Origin: Sphingobium sp.
Lineage (GTDB): Bacteria; Pseudomonadota; Alphaproteobacteria; Sphingomonadales; Sphingomonadaceae
NCBI GenBank assembly: GCA_030148625.1
Contig: JASBTC010000295.1
Coordinates: 1 to 5,035, forward strand
Direction: 5' to 3'
DNA length: 5,035 nucleotides
The notes beneath the pieces were generated by a model that had not been told where the DNA came from, searched no databases, and saw only the letters and a program-made list of their open reading frames with translations. The translations under genes were made by a program, and so were the position numbers. Positions 1 through 5,035 of the stretch are shown in pieces. Position 1 is the stretch's first letter. Each line of letters starts with the position of its first letter.

Positions 1-32
1 TGCGGTTCGAGCTTGAACTGAAACAAAAGCGA

Positions 33-51
33 TGCTCCCATAGCGGGAGCA
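33..51. terminator. Hairpin, possible terminator at the left edge
   Basis: TGCTCCC (33-39) and GGGAGCA (45-51) form a perfect 7-bp stem around the 5-base loop ATAGC. On the plus strand no T-run follows. On the minus strand the stem is followed by TCGCTTTTGTTTC, so a minus-strand terminator is also possible. It may lie just downstream of a plus-strand gene ending near position 14-21. The stem is seen directly; the terminator role is inferred. Confidence 0.35.
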
Positions 52-342
52 CTCCAGTGTCTCTCAGTCGCCACGTCGCCGAAAATGGTCGTGGTGATGA
101 TCGTTCAGTATACTCGTTAGAACCATTTGAAAAGCGAAGATATTTTTGAACGAGCGGCCGGTGGCATCGGCGTCATGCCCGAGACCGCGCTCCTGGTGTT
201 ACGGTGCCACCTGCAAAATCCCTATATGCTCAATGTGTCAGGCTCGCCGTCACTTGCAGAATTGAGGGGTTTTCGCTCGTGGCGCTGCAATTACAGCAGG
301 CATAGCTTCTTTTTCCTTCCCTCTTGGTGGAGAAAGGACAAT

Positions 343-374
343 GCTGCCTGACCCGCAACAGCGGGTTAAGCAGC
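343..374 (+). promoter_or_regulatory. Long hairpin in the mlaA upstream region
   Basis: GCTGCCTGACCCGC (343-356) pairs with GCGGGTTAAGCAGC (361-374) around the tetraloop AACA. This gives 14 base positions with one C-A mismatch and one G-T wobble. Only CTTTGG follows, so the T-run is too short for a convincing terminator. The hairpin ends about 70 bases before the short ORF at 444. It could end an upstream transcript or be a structured part of the mlaA leader RNA. I could not match the region to a riboswitch class known to me. Confidence 0.4.
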
Positions 375-430
375 TTTGGATGAAGGGAGGGGGCGTCCTT
401 TGATCATGGTTTCGGGCTGATACCCCGGGT

Positions 431-435
431 AGGAG
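431..435 (+). promoter_or_regulatory. Ribosome binding site that favours ATG 444
   Basis: AGGAG lies 8 bases before the ATG at 444, which is an ideal spacing. It is only 1 base before the TTG at 437, the farthest upstream start codon in the mlaA frame, and so cannot serve that codon. It therefore points to initiation in the short ORF and not directly in the mlaA frame. Confidence 0.55.
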
Positions 436-443
436 TTTGACAT

Positions 444-494
444 ATGGGAGCGATGCTCACGAATCTCGTGACGGCAGGACTGCACGCGCGATGA
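444..494 (+). CDS. Possible 16-residue leader peptide overlapping mlaA
   Basis: The frame reads MGAMLTNLVTAGLHAR and stops with TGA at 492-494. It has the best ribosome binding site in this area (AGGAG, 8 bases upstream). Its stop overlaps the mlaA ATG (491-493) in the ATGA arrangement typical of translationally coupled genes. No attenuator-like codon run (repeated Trp, His, Leu and so on) is seen. An alternative is that this is the true mlaA N-terminus, separated from the rest by a one-base frameshift or sequence error. The ORF, its site and the overlap are visible; translation and coupling are inferred. Confidence 0.3.
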   Translation: MGAMLTNLVTAGLHAR

Positions 495-1390
495 GTATCC
501 CGGCCGCCGCCGCGCTTCTTCTGCTGTCCGGGGCACCCCCCGCTCTTTCCGATGTCGTGCCCGAGATCGAGCCGCAGCAACTTGCGGGTGATCCGGTGCC
601 ACCCGTGGTCGTGCCGACTACCGGAAAAATCCCGCCCCCCGCTTCGGGGACGCCCGCGACAACCAGTGGCGAGCAGCCGGCCGAAATACCGCCACCGCAG
701 GACGATATCGTGGTGAAGGCACGCGGAGCGCCGCCGCCGGGTGATCCGCTGCAAGACGTCAACGTCACGTCGTATCGGGCGATCCAGTCGGTCGACAAGG
801 CGCTCGTCGCCCCTGTCGCCACGGGCTATCAAGGCATCGTTCCGGAACCTGTTCGCGATGGGCTTGGCAATGCGTTGCGGAACCTGAGCGAACCCATAAA
901 TTTCCTGAATTTTCTGTTGCAGATCAAGATCGGCAAGGCCGCCGAAACCCTCGGCCGCTTCGCCGTCAACACGACCTTCGGCGTCGTGGGCCTTTTCGAT
1001 GCCGCGAAGGCGAAGCCGTTCGACCTGCCATATCGGCGCAACGGCTTTGCCAATACATTGGGTTTTTACGGTGTCGAGCCCGGCCCCTATTTTTACCTCC
1101 CGCTCATCGGGCCGACGACATTGCGCGACATGGTCGGCAACAGCATCGACCTGCTCGTCCTGCCGACCGCGGTCGGCGCGCCTTTCAACCGCGCGGCCTA
1201 TTCGATTCCGACAAATGTGATCAAGCAGCTCAACGACCGCATCGAGCGCGATGCCGGGATTGCGCGCCTGCAAAAAGAAAGCGCCGATCCCTATGTCGAG
1301 ACACGCACCCTCTATCTCGAAATGCGCCAACGCGAAATCGACGCGTTGAAAGGCAAGGTCATTGCGGTGAAACGGGAGAAAAATCCCTGA
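491..1390 (+). CDS. mlaA: MlaA/VacJ family outer-membrane phospholipid transport protein
   Basis: MlaA is the outer-membrane part of the Mla system. In E. coli it sits beside porins, removes phospholipid from the outer leaflet and passes it to periplasmic MlaC. This 299-residue product shows the family core from about residue 85 to 260: DPLQDVN (85-91), VPEPVRDGLGN (117-127), SEPINFLNFLLQ (133-144), LGRFAVNTTFGVVGLFD (154-170), a TLGFYGVEPGPYFYLPLIGP block (189-208) and LRDMVG (211-216). Residues 5-20 form a hydrophobic signal-like segment, followed by a Pro-rich linker (about 21-84). It is longer than the E. coli protein (about 250 residues) because of this linker and a charged tail. Oddities: it contains no cysteine, hence no lipobox, and the signal from ATG 491 has no Lys or Arg before the hydrophobic stretch. 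Reading from TTG 437 would add an Arg-containing stretch, but without a usable ribosome binding site. No mlaC, mlaD, mlaE or mlaF gene lies beside it. The family is certain; the exact start is not. Confidence 0.93.
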   Translation: MSIPAAAALLLLSGAPPALSDVVPEIEPQQLAGDPVPPVVVPTTGKIPPPASGTPATTSGEQPAEIPPPQDDIVVKARGAPPPGDPLQDVNVTSYRAIQSVDKALVAPVATGYQGIVPEPVRDGLGNALRNLSEPINFLNFLLQIKIGKAAETLGRFAVNTTFGVVGLFDAAKAKPFDLPYRRNGFANTLGFYGVEPGPYFYLPLIGPTTLRDMVGNSIDLLVLPTAVGAPFNRAAYSIPTNVIKQLNDRIERDAGIARLQKESADPYVETRTLYLEMRQREIDALKGKVIAVKREKNP

Positions 1391-1490
1391 ATGATCAATT
1401 TGCCAAGCTCGTCGCCACTGGCAGGATTGGGGGTTTTGTACTGGCTCCGTAATGGCCCTCTTCTTTTTCTGAGGCTTCACGGAATAGCGG

Positions 1491-1563
1491 GATCCCCGCT
1501 TTCGCGGGGATGACAGATAGAGCGTGACTTATGCAAACGTCTCGCGTTCGCGGGGAATGACAG
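1491..1563. repeat. REP-like palindromic repeat with a degenerate second copy
   Basis: ATCCCCGC (1492-1499) and GCGGGGAT (1504-1511) form a perfect 8-bp stem with loop TTTC, followed by GACAG. A related half-copy lies at 1547-1563: TTCGCGGGGA-ATGACAG, against TTCGCGGGGATGACAG at 1501-1516. That half-copy sits in its own small CGCG-TT-CGCG hairpin (1543-1552). I recognise this type of element as common between genes in sphingomonad genomes. It lies in the 274-base gap between the convergent mlaA and the minus-strand gene at 1665-1988, and may help end transcription, although no T-run follows. I see nothing else in the gap (1391-1664). Confidence 0.65.
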
Positions 1564-1664
1564 GATGAACTCATCTGGCTGGATCAGACTCTAGCGACGA
1601 GATCGCCATCATCGGTGCCCTCGCCTTCCCGGAAAGGGTGGCGCGGGGAGGACGGTCCCGATGG

Positions 1665-1988
1665 TTACAGATCCGCCCCGACCCGCTGCAGCAGCCGTTC
1701 CGCCACCGATTTGCGGATGGGCATGCCTTTGCGCATCTTCAGCCAGGTGTTCACGCTGATCCCGAATGTTTCCATCACGCATTCGGCGGTCTGCGCGCGC
1801 AGGCGGCCATTCAGCTTTTCGACGCAGGTCGGGCTGACATAGCTGAGCCGGGGATTGTCGGTGTGGATGATGTTGCCGCCGCCGCTGCCACCGCCACAAG
1901 GGGTGGGGAGGGGCGCGGTGCCCGGCCTGGCGAACATATGCCGGCCCGGCTGGTCGTCGGGTCGCGCCCGTTGAACTGCTAAAGTCAT
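1665..1988 (-). CDS. Small hypothetical protein with helix-turn-helix-like C-terminus
   Basis: The product has 107 residues and function is unknown. ATG 1988 is well supported by GAGGAG 8 bases upstream; a later ATG at 1934 is possible but less likely. Residues 1-40 are low in structure (Arg/Pro/Gly, with a GGGSGGG run at 32-38). Residues 47-102 look folded. AECVMETFGISVNTWLKM (68-85) has the spacing of a helix-turn-helix with NTW at the start of the recognition helix, and GMPIRKSVAERLLQRV (88-103) adds a basic helix. From memory, small sphingomonad proteins share a motif like FGIS-NTW-K---G-PIR-SVAERL, but I cannot verify this here. It is the last of four minus-strand genes and faces mlaA. 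A DNA-binding or regulatory role is inference only. Its base composition matches its neighbours. Confidence 0.75.
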   Translation of the reverse strand: MTLAVQRARPDDQPGRHMFARPGTAPLPTPCGGGSGGGNIIHTDNPRLSYVSPTCVEKLNGRLRAQTAECVMETFGISVNTWLKMRKGMPIRKSVAERLLQRVGADL

Positions 1989-1996
1989 CGAAACTG

Positions 1997-2002
1997 CTCC
2001 TC
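1997..2002 (-). promoter_or_regulatory. Ribosome binding site of the gene at 1665-1988
   Basis: On the minus strand this reads GAGGAG, 8 bases before ATG 1988. The match and spacing fix this start over the later in-frame ATG at 1934. Confidence 0.7.
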
Positions 2003-2035
2003 AACTCTCGTTCTGGTCACTGTCCGTCGCACGCG

Positions 2036-2066
2036 CGCCATCGCTGGCGACGAAGCGCGCGCTTCG
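2036..2066. repeat. Two adjacent small palindromes
   Basis: CGCCA-TCGC-TGGCG (2036-2049) is followed one base later by the perfect 16-bp palindrome CGAAGCGCGCGCTTCG (2051-2066). They lie in the 149-base gap between the cytochrome gene and the minus-strand gene at 1665-1988, so they would sit upstream of the latter. They could be a REP-like remnant, an operator, or leader RNA structure. In such GC-rich DNA short palindromes also arise by chance. Confidence 0.35.
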
Positions 2067-2088
2067 CTCGGGGCGTGGCGGTCCCCCA

Positions 2089-2120
2089 AAAGGCCGCCGG
2101 GCATATCGAGTCCGGCCTTT
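2089..2120 (-). terminator. Terminator-like hairpin after the cytochrome gene
   Basis: AAAGGCCG (2089-2096) and CGGCCTTT (2113-2120) form an 8-bp stem with a 16-base loop. It starts 17 bases past the cytochrome stop codon. Read on the minus strand, the stem ends in CCTTTT and then G residues. The A-before, T-after layout fits an intrinsic terminator, possibly working both ways, but the T-run is short and the loop is large. Confidence 0.45.
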
Positions 2121-2137
2121 GCCGACCGGTTTTATAA

Positions 2138-2470
2138 TTAGTGGGCGGACGCCGAAGACGGCGCGGGTTCCGGCCCGTACATCTTGGTCAGATAGGTGAT
2201 GATCTGTTCGCTTTCCGGCTCGGTCAGCTGCGCGCCGTTCTGGATCATGCGTTCGACCACCGTGCGCCAGTCATTGCCCGACAGGCGCTGGACGGTCACC
2301 GTATTGAGTTCGTGGCAGGTGTGGCAGCGCTGGACGAACAGATCCTTGCCCGGGCCCGCTTTCGGATCTTCTTGCGGGTTCTGGGCCTTCAGCCCGGTCG
2401 AAACCAGCCCGGTCGCCAGCCCTGCGATGACCAGTGCCGCAAGAATGCCCGTACGCCCTGCAGTCGACAT
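2138..2470 (-). CDS. Small exported mono-haem c-type cytochrome
   Basis: The 110-residue product is a periplasmic electron carrier by motif. Residues 1-29 form a signal peptide (Arg6, hydrophobic 9-28, likely cleavage after LKA at about 29). The haem-binding CHTCH follows with Cys49, Cys52 and His53 (axial ligand). The body GNDWRTVVERMIQNGAQL (65-82) places Met75 as the likely second haem ligand; Met97 is a less likely alternative. This layout (GKDLFVQRC near the start, W--VVERM--GA-LT, ending in YGP) resembles haem domains found with quinoprotein dehydrogenases, but no dehydrogenase gene lies in the window and its partner is unknown. The start is ATG 2470, with AGGAG 6 bases before it, and not the GTG immediately upstream (3-base spacing). 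It lies 64 bases after the DUF1097 gene on the same strand and may be co-transcribed with it. Confidence 0.9.
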   Translation of the reverse strand: MSTAGRTGILAALVIAGLATGLVSTGLKAQNPQEDPKAGPGKDLFVQRCHTCHELNTVTVQRLSGNDWRTVVERMIQNGAQLTEPESEQIITYLTKMYGPEPAPSSASAH

Positions 2471-2476
2471 CACTCA

Positions 2477-2481
2477 CTCCT
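2477..2481 (-). promoter_or_regulatory. Ribosome binding site deciding the cytochrome start
   Basis: On the minus strand this is AGGAG, 6 bases before ATG 2470 and only 3 bases before the GTG at 2473. The ATG is therefore the better start. Confidence 0.65.
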
Positions 2482-2534
2482 ACTCTTTTTCAGGCACATC
2501 ATGGTATATTGAAGTTTAAGCGGACTTGAACGGA

Positions 2535-3017
2535 TCATGCGGTTTCGGCAGCCGGACTGCGCGTGATCACGCCCGATATGATGACCGCCAGCAGCCCGGA
2601 GAGGATGCCGATGAGCAGCCCGGATCCGAGCACCAGCCCGGTGGGGAGGACCGGCGGAAGGCCCGATGCGAAGAATGTCGTCATGCCGATGAAATAACAG
2701 ACGACCAGGCTCGCAAAGGGCAGGAATTGCGCGAGCAGCGCCGCGAACACTATGACGAACACGCCCAGCAGCAGCGCGATATCGGCGCCAAGAGCCGCTG
2801 CGCCGCCACCGATGATCGCCGCCCCGACAAAGCCGAATATGACGCCGAGAATGGCGCAGACGAAGGTCGGCGCCGCGGTTCTGGCGCTCATACCGCCGGC
2901 GACGAAGGCGATCCAGCCGATGAACATCACCCAGACCGGGATTTCGAGGCGAGCGCAGATCACGCTCGATATGGCGGCGACGAGTGCGGTGACGGCGAGA
3001 GCAAGAATGTTTTTCAT
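2535..3017 (-). CDS. DUF1097 family inner-membrane protein
   Basis: The product has 160 residues and is almost entirely hydrophobic, with about six membrane segments (roughly 2-20, 26-42, 51-73, 78-97, 99-118, 126-150) and a short polar tail (RSPAAETA). The pattern of a tryptophan-containing segment, IPVWVMFIGWIAFVAGG (26-42), followed by a Gly-rich third segment, together with length and topology, matches DUF1097, the family of E. coli YcdZ. Its molecular function is not established. The start is ATG 3017, with AGGGG 9 bases upstream; a GTG at 3023 has only 3 bases of spacing. The gene begins 81 bases after the TonB-dependent receptor, with a strong hairpin between them, and is followed by the cytochrome gene. 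A link to either neighbour is inferred from position only. Another small multi-pass family remains possible. Confidence 0.8.
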   Translation of the reverse strand: MKNILALAVTALVAAISSVICARLEIPVWVMFIGWIAFVAGGMSARTAAPTFVCAILGVIFGFVGAAIIGGGAAALGADIALLLGVFVIVFAALLAQFLPFASLVVCYFIGMTTFFASGLPPVLPTGLVLGSGLLIGILSGLLAVIISGVITRSPAAETA

Positions 3018-3052
3018 GATCACTGGCCCCTGATCGATGATCCCGGAAAATC

Positions 3053-3088
3053 GGGCCGCGGCGGGGGGAAAGGAATCCGCCGCGGCCC
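3053..3088 (-). terminator. Strong hairpin after the TonB-dependent receptor
   Basis: GGGCCGCGGCGG and CCGCCGCGGCCC (3053-3064 with 3077-3088) form a perfect 12-bp stem with a 12-base loop. It starts 10 bases past the receptor stop codon. On the minus strand the stem is followed by GATTTTCC, a short T-run. This probably ends or reduces transcription from the receptor gene into the DUF1097 gene. With only four Ts, read-through is plausible. Confidence 0.6.
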
Positions 3089-3098
3089 CTTGGACGCC

Positions 3099-5035
3099 TC
3101 AGAATTTGAGGCGGACACCGGCGCTGATGGTGCGACCCAGCACGAAGCCGACGAAATTGTCGAAGCCCTGGGCCGTGTTCTCGAACGGTGGGTAGGTGTC
3201 GAACAGGTTGGCGACCTGGACATAGACGCTGGGCTCACCCGGCAGGCTGTCGCCGAACTTGTAAGTGAGGTTCAGGTCGACCGTGGTGTAGGAACCGACC
3301 TTGTCGCCGCCACCGTTCGGGATGCCGCCCGAAGAGGTGACCGGGTTGAGCGCGGTGCTGCCCCAGAAGGTGAAGCCTCCGGTATAGTTGGCGAAGACCG
3401 AGGCGGAGACCGGCCCGACATCGACGTTGAGATCGGCGCGCAGATCGGTGCGGATCGACGGGAAAGTGCCGTTGAAACGGTTGCGATTGAGCACGCTGAA
3501 CACCGGCTCACCCGGTGCCGCGGTCTGGTCGAACTTGGTCTTGTAGGTGCCGGCGATGCCGCCGCGGATGGAGCCCCAGTCGAAGCTGTGGCGATAATGG
3601 ACATCGAAATCCACGCCTTCGACATAGACGGTGTAGACATTGAAGTTGCGGAAATCGAGGCCGAAATAGATCGGCCCTGAGCTGAGTGGAGAGCGCTGAC
3701 GGCGTCCGCCGCGATAGGCCTCGATCTCGGCCGCGGTGGCGCCGTTCGGATAGATCTTCAGCAGATCGTGGAACGCATCCGAGTTGATCACGATCGACAG
3801 TGGCGGCGATCCGCTCGTGCCCTCCAGCGTGGTGTGCCAATAGGTCAGGTTGGCGGTCAGGCCGGGCAGGAAGCGTGGTGCGAAGTCCGCGCCGATCGCC
3901 CAGGTCTTGCCTTCGGCCGGCTTCACGTCGGGATTGGCGCCGTCGAGGCGCATGCCCGCGATCGACGCGGTGCCGAGGATACAGGTGGTCTGGCCGGGCG
4001 CGTTACAGCCCGGGATCGCGCGCGCCTCGGGATATTTGTCGAGAGGCACGTTGAGCGTGCCGTTCTGCGGGCCGAAGAAGGTGTCGACGCTGCGGCCGTC
4101 GATGCCGCTGAGCACGTCGGGCCCATAGGTCGAGAATTGCGGCGCCACGAACGAGGTCGCATAGTTGGCGCGGATCTTCAGCCCCTCGACGACTTCCCAG
4201 GTCGCGGCGAATTTGGGATTCTTGATGCTGCCGAAATCGCTATAGTGATCATAGCGGCCCGAGACATTGATATCGAGGCGCCGGGCGAAGGGCACTTCCA
4301 TTTCCGGCGAGATCACCGGGATCAGCACTTCGGCATAGGCCGATTTGACGGTGCGGAGATAGCGGAAGGCGTTGAAGCTCGATCCGGTGCTCGACGGGCC
4401 CGTATTGTTGGGTTCGACCACTTCGGTATCGATCTTGTACTTGGTCATGTCGCCGCCCAGCGCGACCTTCACATCGCCGGCGGGCAGTTCGAACAGCGAA
4501 CCGTCGATCTTGAGGTTGTACTGCTGGATCACCTGGCGCGCGGCCTGGTAATTGCGGCTGTCGAGCAGGCGCTTGAGCACTTCGGGCGAGGTCCGGTTGG
4601 TGGCGCGCGGATTCCAGACATCGACGGCATTGGCCGTCGTCAGCGGCACGTTGGTGACGAGCACATTGGTGTTGGGGATCGATGGCTGGGTGAGGTTGCC
4701 ATTGGCGTTGGTGGTGCCGTTGAGCGCGAGCAACAGGCAGCTCTGGCAGAGCGAACCGGTGATCGTGGTCTTGGCGGTGTTGACGCCGGCCATGACGAAG
4801 CCGCCGAGCCGCCATTTGTCGCTCAGCTTATATTCGGCGTTGAAATAGCCGTAGAAGGTCTCGCTGACCCCCTTGGCGCGCGCACCTTCAGGGAAGAGTT
4901 CGTTGGCGTCGAAGCGGATCGTGCCGGTATGGGGAACCGGATCGAGGCCCGCTGGAGCGACGAAGAACGGATTGATCTGACCACCCTTGCCGCTGCCGGG
5001 GCCAAAGACGGTCGCGGTGATCAACTGCGCGGACG
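3099..5035 (-). CDS. TonB-dependent outer-membrane receptor, N-terminus beyond the window
   Basis: The visible 644 residues are the beta-barrel of a TonB-dependent receptor, which imports a ligand across the outer membrane with energy from TonB-ExbB-ExbD. The frame is open to the right edge. The codon at 5022-5024 is TTG inside the gene, not a start, so the signal peptide, TonB box and plug lie outside. Counting from that TTG as 1, typical barrel features are IRANYATSFVAP (285-296), NPDVKPAEGKTWAIGADFAP (364-383), alternating strand patterns, VQVANLFDTYPP (602-613) and a C-terminal strand RTISAGVRLKF ending in Phe, the outer-membrane assembly signal. Two close cysteine pairs (93/96 and 340/348) lie in probable surface loops. 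The long variable loops and overall style fit the large receptors common in sphingomonads. The ligand (siderophore, sugar, peptide or other) cannot be told. It is first of the minus-strand genes and is followed by a hairpin. Confidence 0.93.
   Translation of the reverse strand, partial: SAQLITATVFGPGSGKGGQINPFFVAPAGLDPVPHTGTIRFDANELFPEGARAKGVSETFYGYFNAEYKLSDKWRLGGFVMAGVNTAKTTITGSLCQSCLLLALNGTTNANGNLTQPSIPNTNVLVTNVPLTTANAVDVWNPRATNRTSPEVLKRLLDSRNYQAARQVIQQYNLKIDGSLFELPAGDVKVALGGDMTKYKIDTEVVEPNNTGPSSTGSSFNAFRYLRTVKSAYAEVLIPVISPEMEVPFARRLDINVSGRYDHYSDFGSIKNPKFAATWEVVEGLKIRANYATSFVAPQFSTYGPDVLSGIDGRSVDTFFGPQNGTLNVPLDKYPEARAIPGCNAPGQTTCILGTASIAGMRLDGANPDVKPAEGKTWAIGADFAPRFLPGLTANLTYWHTTLEGTSGSPPLSIVINSDAFHDLLKIYPNGATAAEIEAYRGGRRQRSPLSSGPIYFGLDFRNFNVYTVYVEGVDFDVHYRHSFDWGSIRGGIAGTYKTKFDQTAAPGEPVFSVLNRNRFNGTFPSIRTDLRADLNVDVGPVSASVFANYTGGFTFWGSTALNPVTSSGGIPNGGGDKVGSYTTVDLNLTYKFGDSLPGEPSVYVQVANLFDTYPPFENTAQGFDNFVGFVLGRTISAGVRLKF

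Larger units (their letters stand above)
1..436. other. Non-coding region upstream of mlaA
   Basis: No gene can be supported here. Frame 3 is open from the left edge to a stop at 147-149 (beginning RFELELKQK). Frames 1 and 2 close at 19-21 and 14-16. Any of these could be the end of an upstream gene, but none is recognisable. A TTG-started reading frame at 127-351 has no ribosome binding site, and its stop falls inside the hairpin at 343-374, so it was not called. The stretch from about 100 to 340 looks less GC-rich than the flanking DNA, which fits non-coding DNA. TATACT at 109-114 resembles a -10 box, but the matching -35 position (TGGTCG at 86-91) is poor. Two hairpins are listed separately. 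Confidence 0.5.

Noticed and set aside
150..345. Cobalamin, TPP, SAM or glycine riboswitch ahead of mlaA
   Set aside because: None of the conserved core sequences that I know for these classes could be found in the region.
127..351. A TTG-started 74-residue frame ahead of mlaA
   Set aside because: There is no ribosome binding site, no recognisable domain, and the stop lies inside the hairpin at 343-374.
1390..1455. A short open frame right after the mlaA stop (NDQFAKLVATGRIGG...), considered as a remnant of a following mla gene
   Set aside because: It has no start codon or ribosome site, ends after about 20 codons, and shows no identifiable similarity to MlaC or another Mla component.
404..1480. 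A 358-residue open frame on the minus strand, antisense to mlaA
   Set aside because: It is Arg/Gly/Asp-rich with no recognisable motif, and the plus-strand frame is a clear MlaA homologue.
2470..2502. A 10-codon minus-strand ORF (MMCLKKSRSE) whose stop overlaps the cytochrome ATG, similar to the arrangement at mlaA
   Set aside because: It has no ribosome binding site, and the AGGAG inside it serves the cytochrome start directly. It is probably chance.
2490..2534. A possible minus-strand promoter before the cytochrome gene (TTCAAG, 16 bases, TATACC)
   Set aside because: Both boxes match the consensus poorly, and the DUF1097 gene lies only 64 bases upstream on the same strand, so a promoter is not needed.
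2526..3680. A 384-residue open frame on the plus strand, antisense to the receptor and the DUF1097 gene
   Set aside because: Its product is a low-complexity mix rich in Asp, Glu, Gly and Arg with no domain. It is a typical long antisense frame in GC-rich DNA and overlaps two well-supported genes.

Overview
The window is GC-rich bacterial chromosome, most likely from an alphaproteobacterium of the order Sphingomonadales. The main pointers are a large TonB-dependent receptor of the type abundant in sphingomonads, a MlaA/VacJ protein with a proline-rich N-terminal arm, a small protein with a C-terminal motif I associate with this order, and a GC-rich hairpin repeat (ATCCCCGC-TTTC-GCGGGGAT) of the kind scattered between sphingomonad genes. 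The genus cannot be fixed from the sequence.

Left part, plus strand. Positions 1 to about 440 hold no gene I can support. This stretch looks less GC-rich than the rest and contains two clear hairpins, at 33-51 and 343-374. The mlaA gene follows. Its start is unusual: the best ribosome binding site (AGGAG at 431-435) serves a 16-codon ORF at 444-494, whose stop overlaps the mlaA ATG at 491 as ATGA. mlaA encodes the outer-membrane component of the Mla phospholipid-transport pathway, but this copy has no cysteine at all and so no lipobox. A non-coding gap with a REP-like repeat (1491-1563) separates it from the convergent minus-strand genes.

Right part, minus strand, read from high to low coordinates. 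The order is a TonB-dependent receptor whose N-terminus lies beyond the right edge (3099-5035), a strong 12-bp hairpin (3053-3088), a six-helix DUF1097 membrane protein (2535-3017), a small exported mono-haem c-type cytochrome (2138-2470), a terminator-like hairpin (2089-2120), and a 107-residue protein with a helix-turn-helix-like C-terminus (1665-1988). The first three genes are co-directional with short gaps (81 and 64 bases) and may be partly co-transcribed. The last gene has its own strong ribosome binding site behind a 149-base gap.

Functional picture: apart from the small protein at 1665-1988, all the genes encode envelope proteins (outer-membrane lipid traffic, outer-membrane uptake, inner membrane, periplasmic electron transfer). 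Nothing in the sequence ties them into one pathway. I see no CRISPR array, tRNA, rRNA or transposase. I do not see a clearly undescribed multi-gene system. The most interesting points are the mlaA start region and the apparently non-lipidated MlaA with a TonB-box-like segment in its linker.
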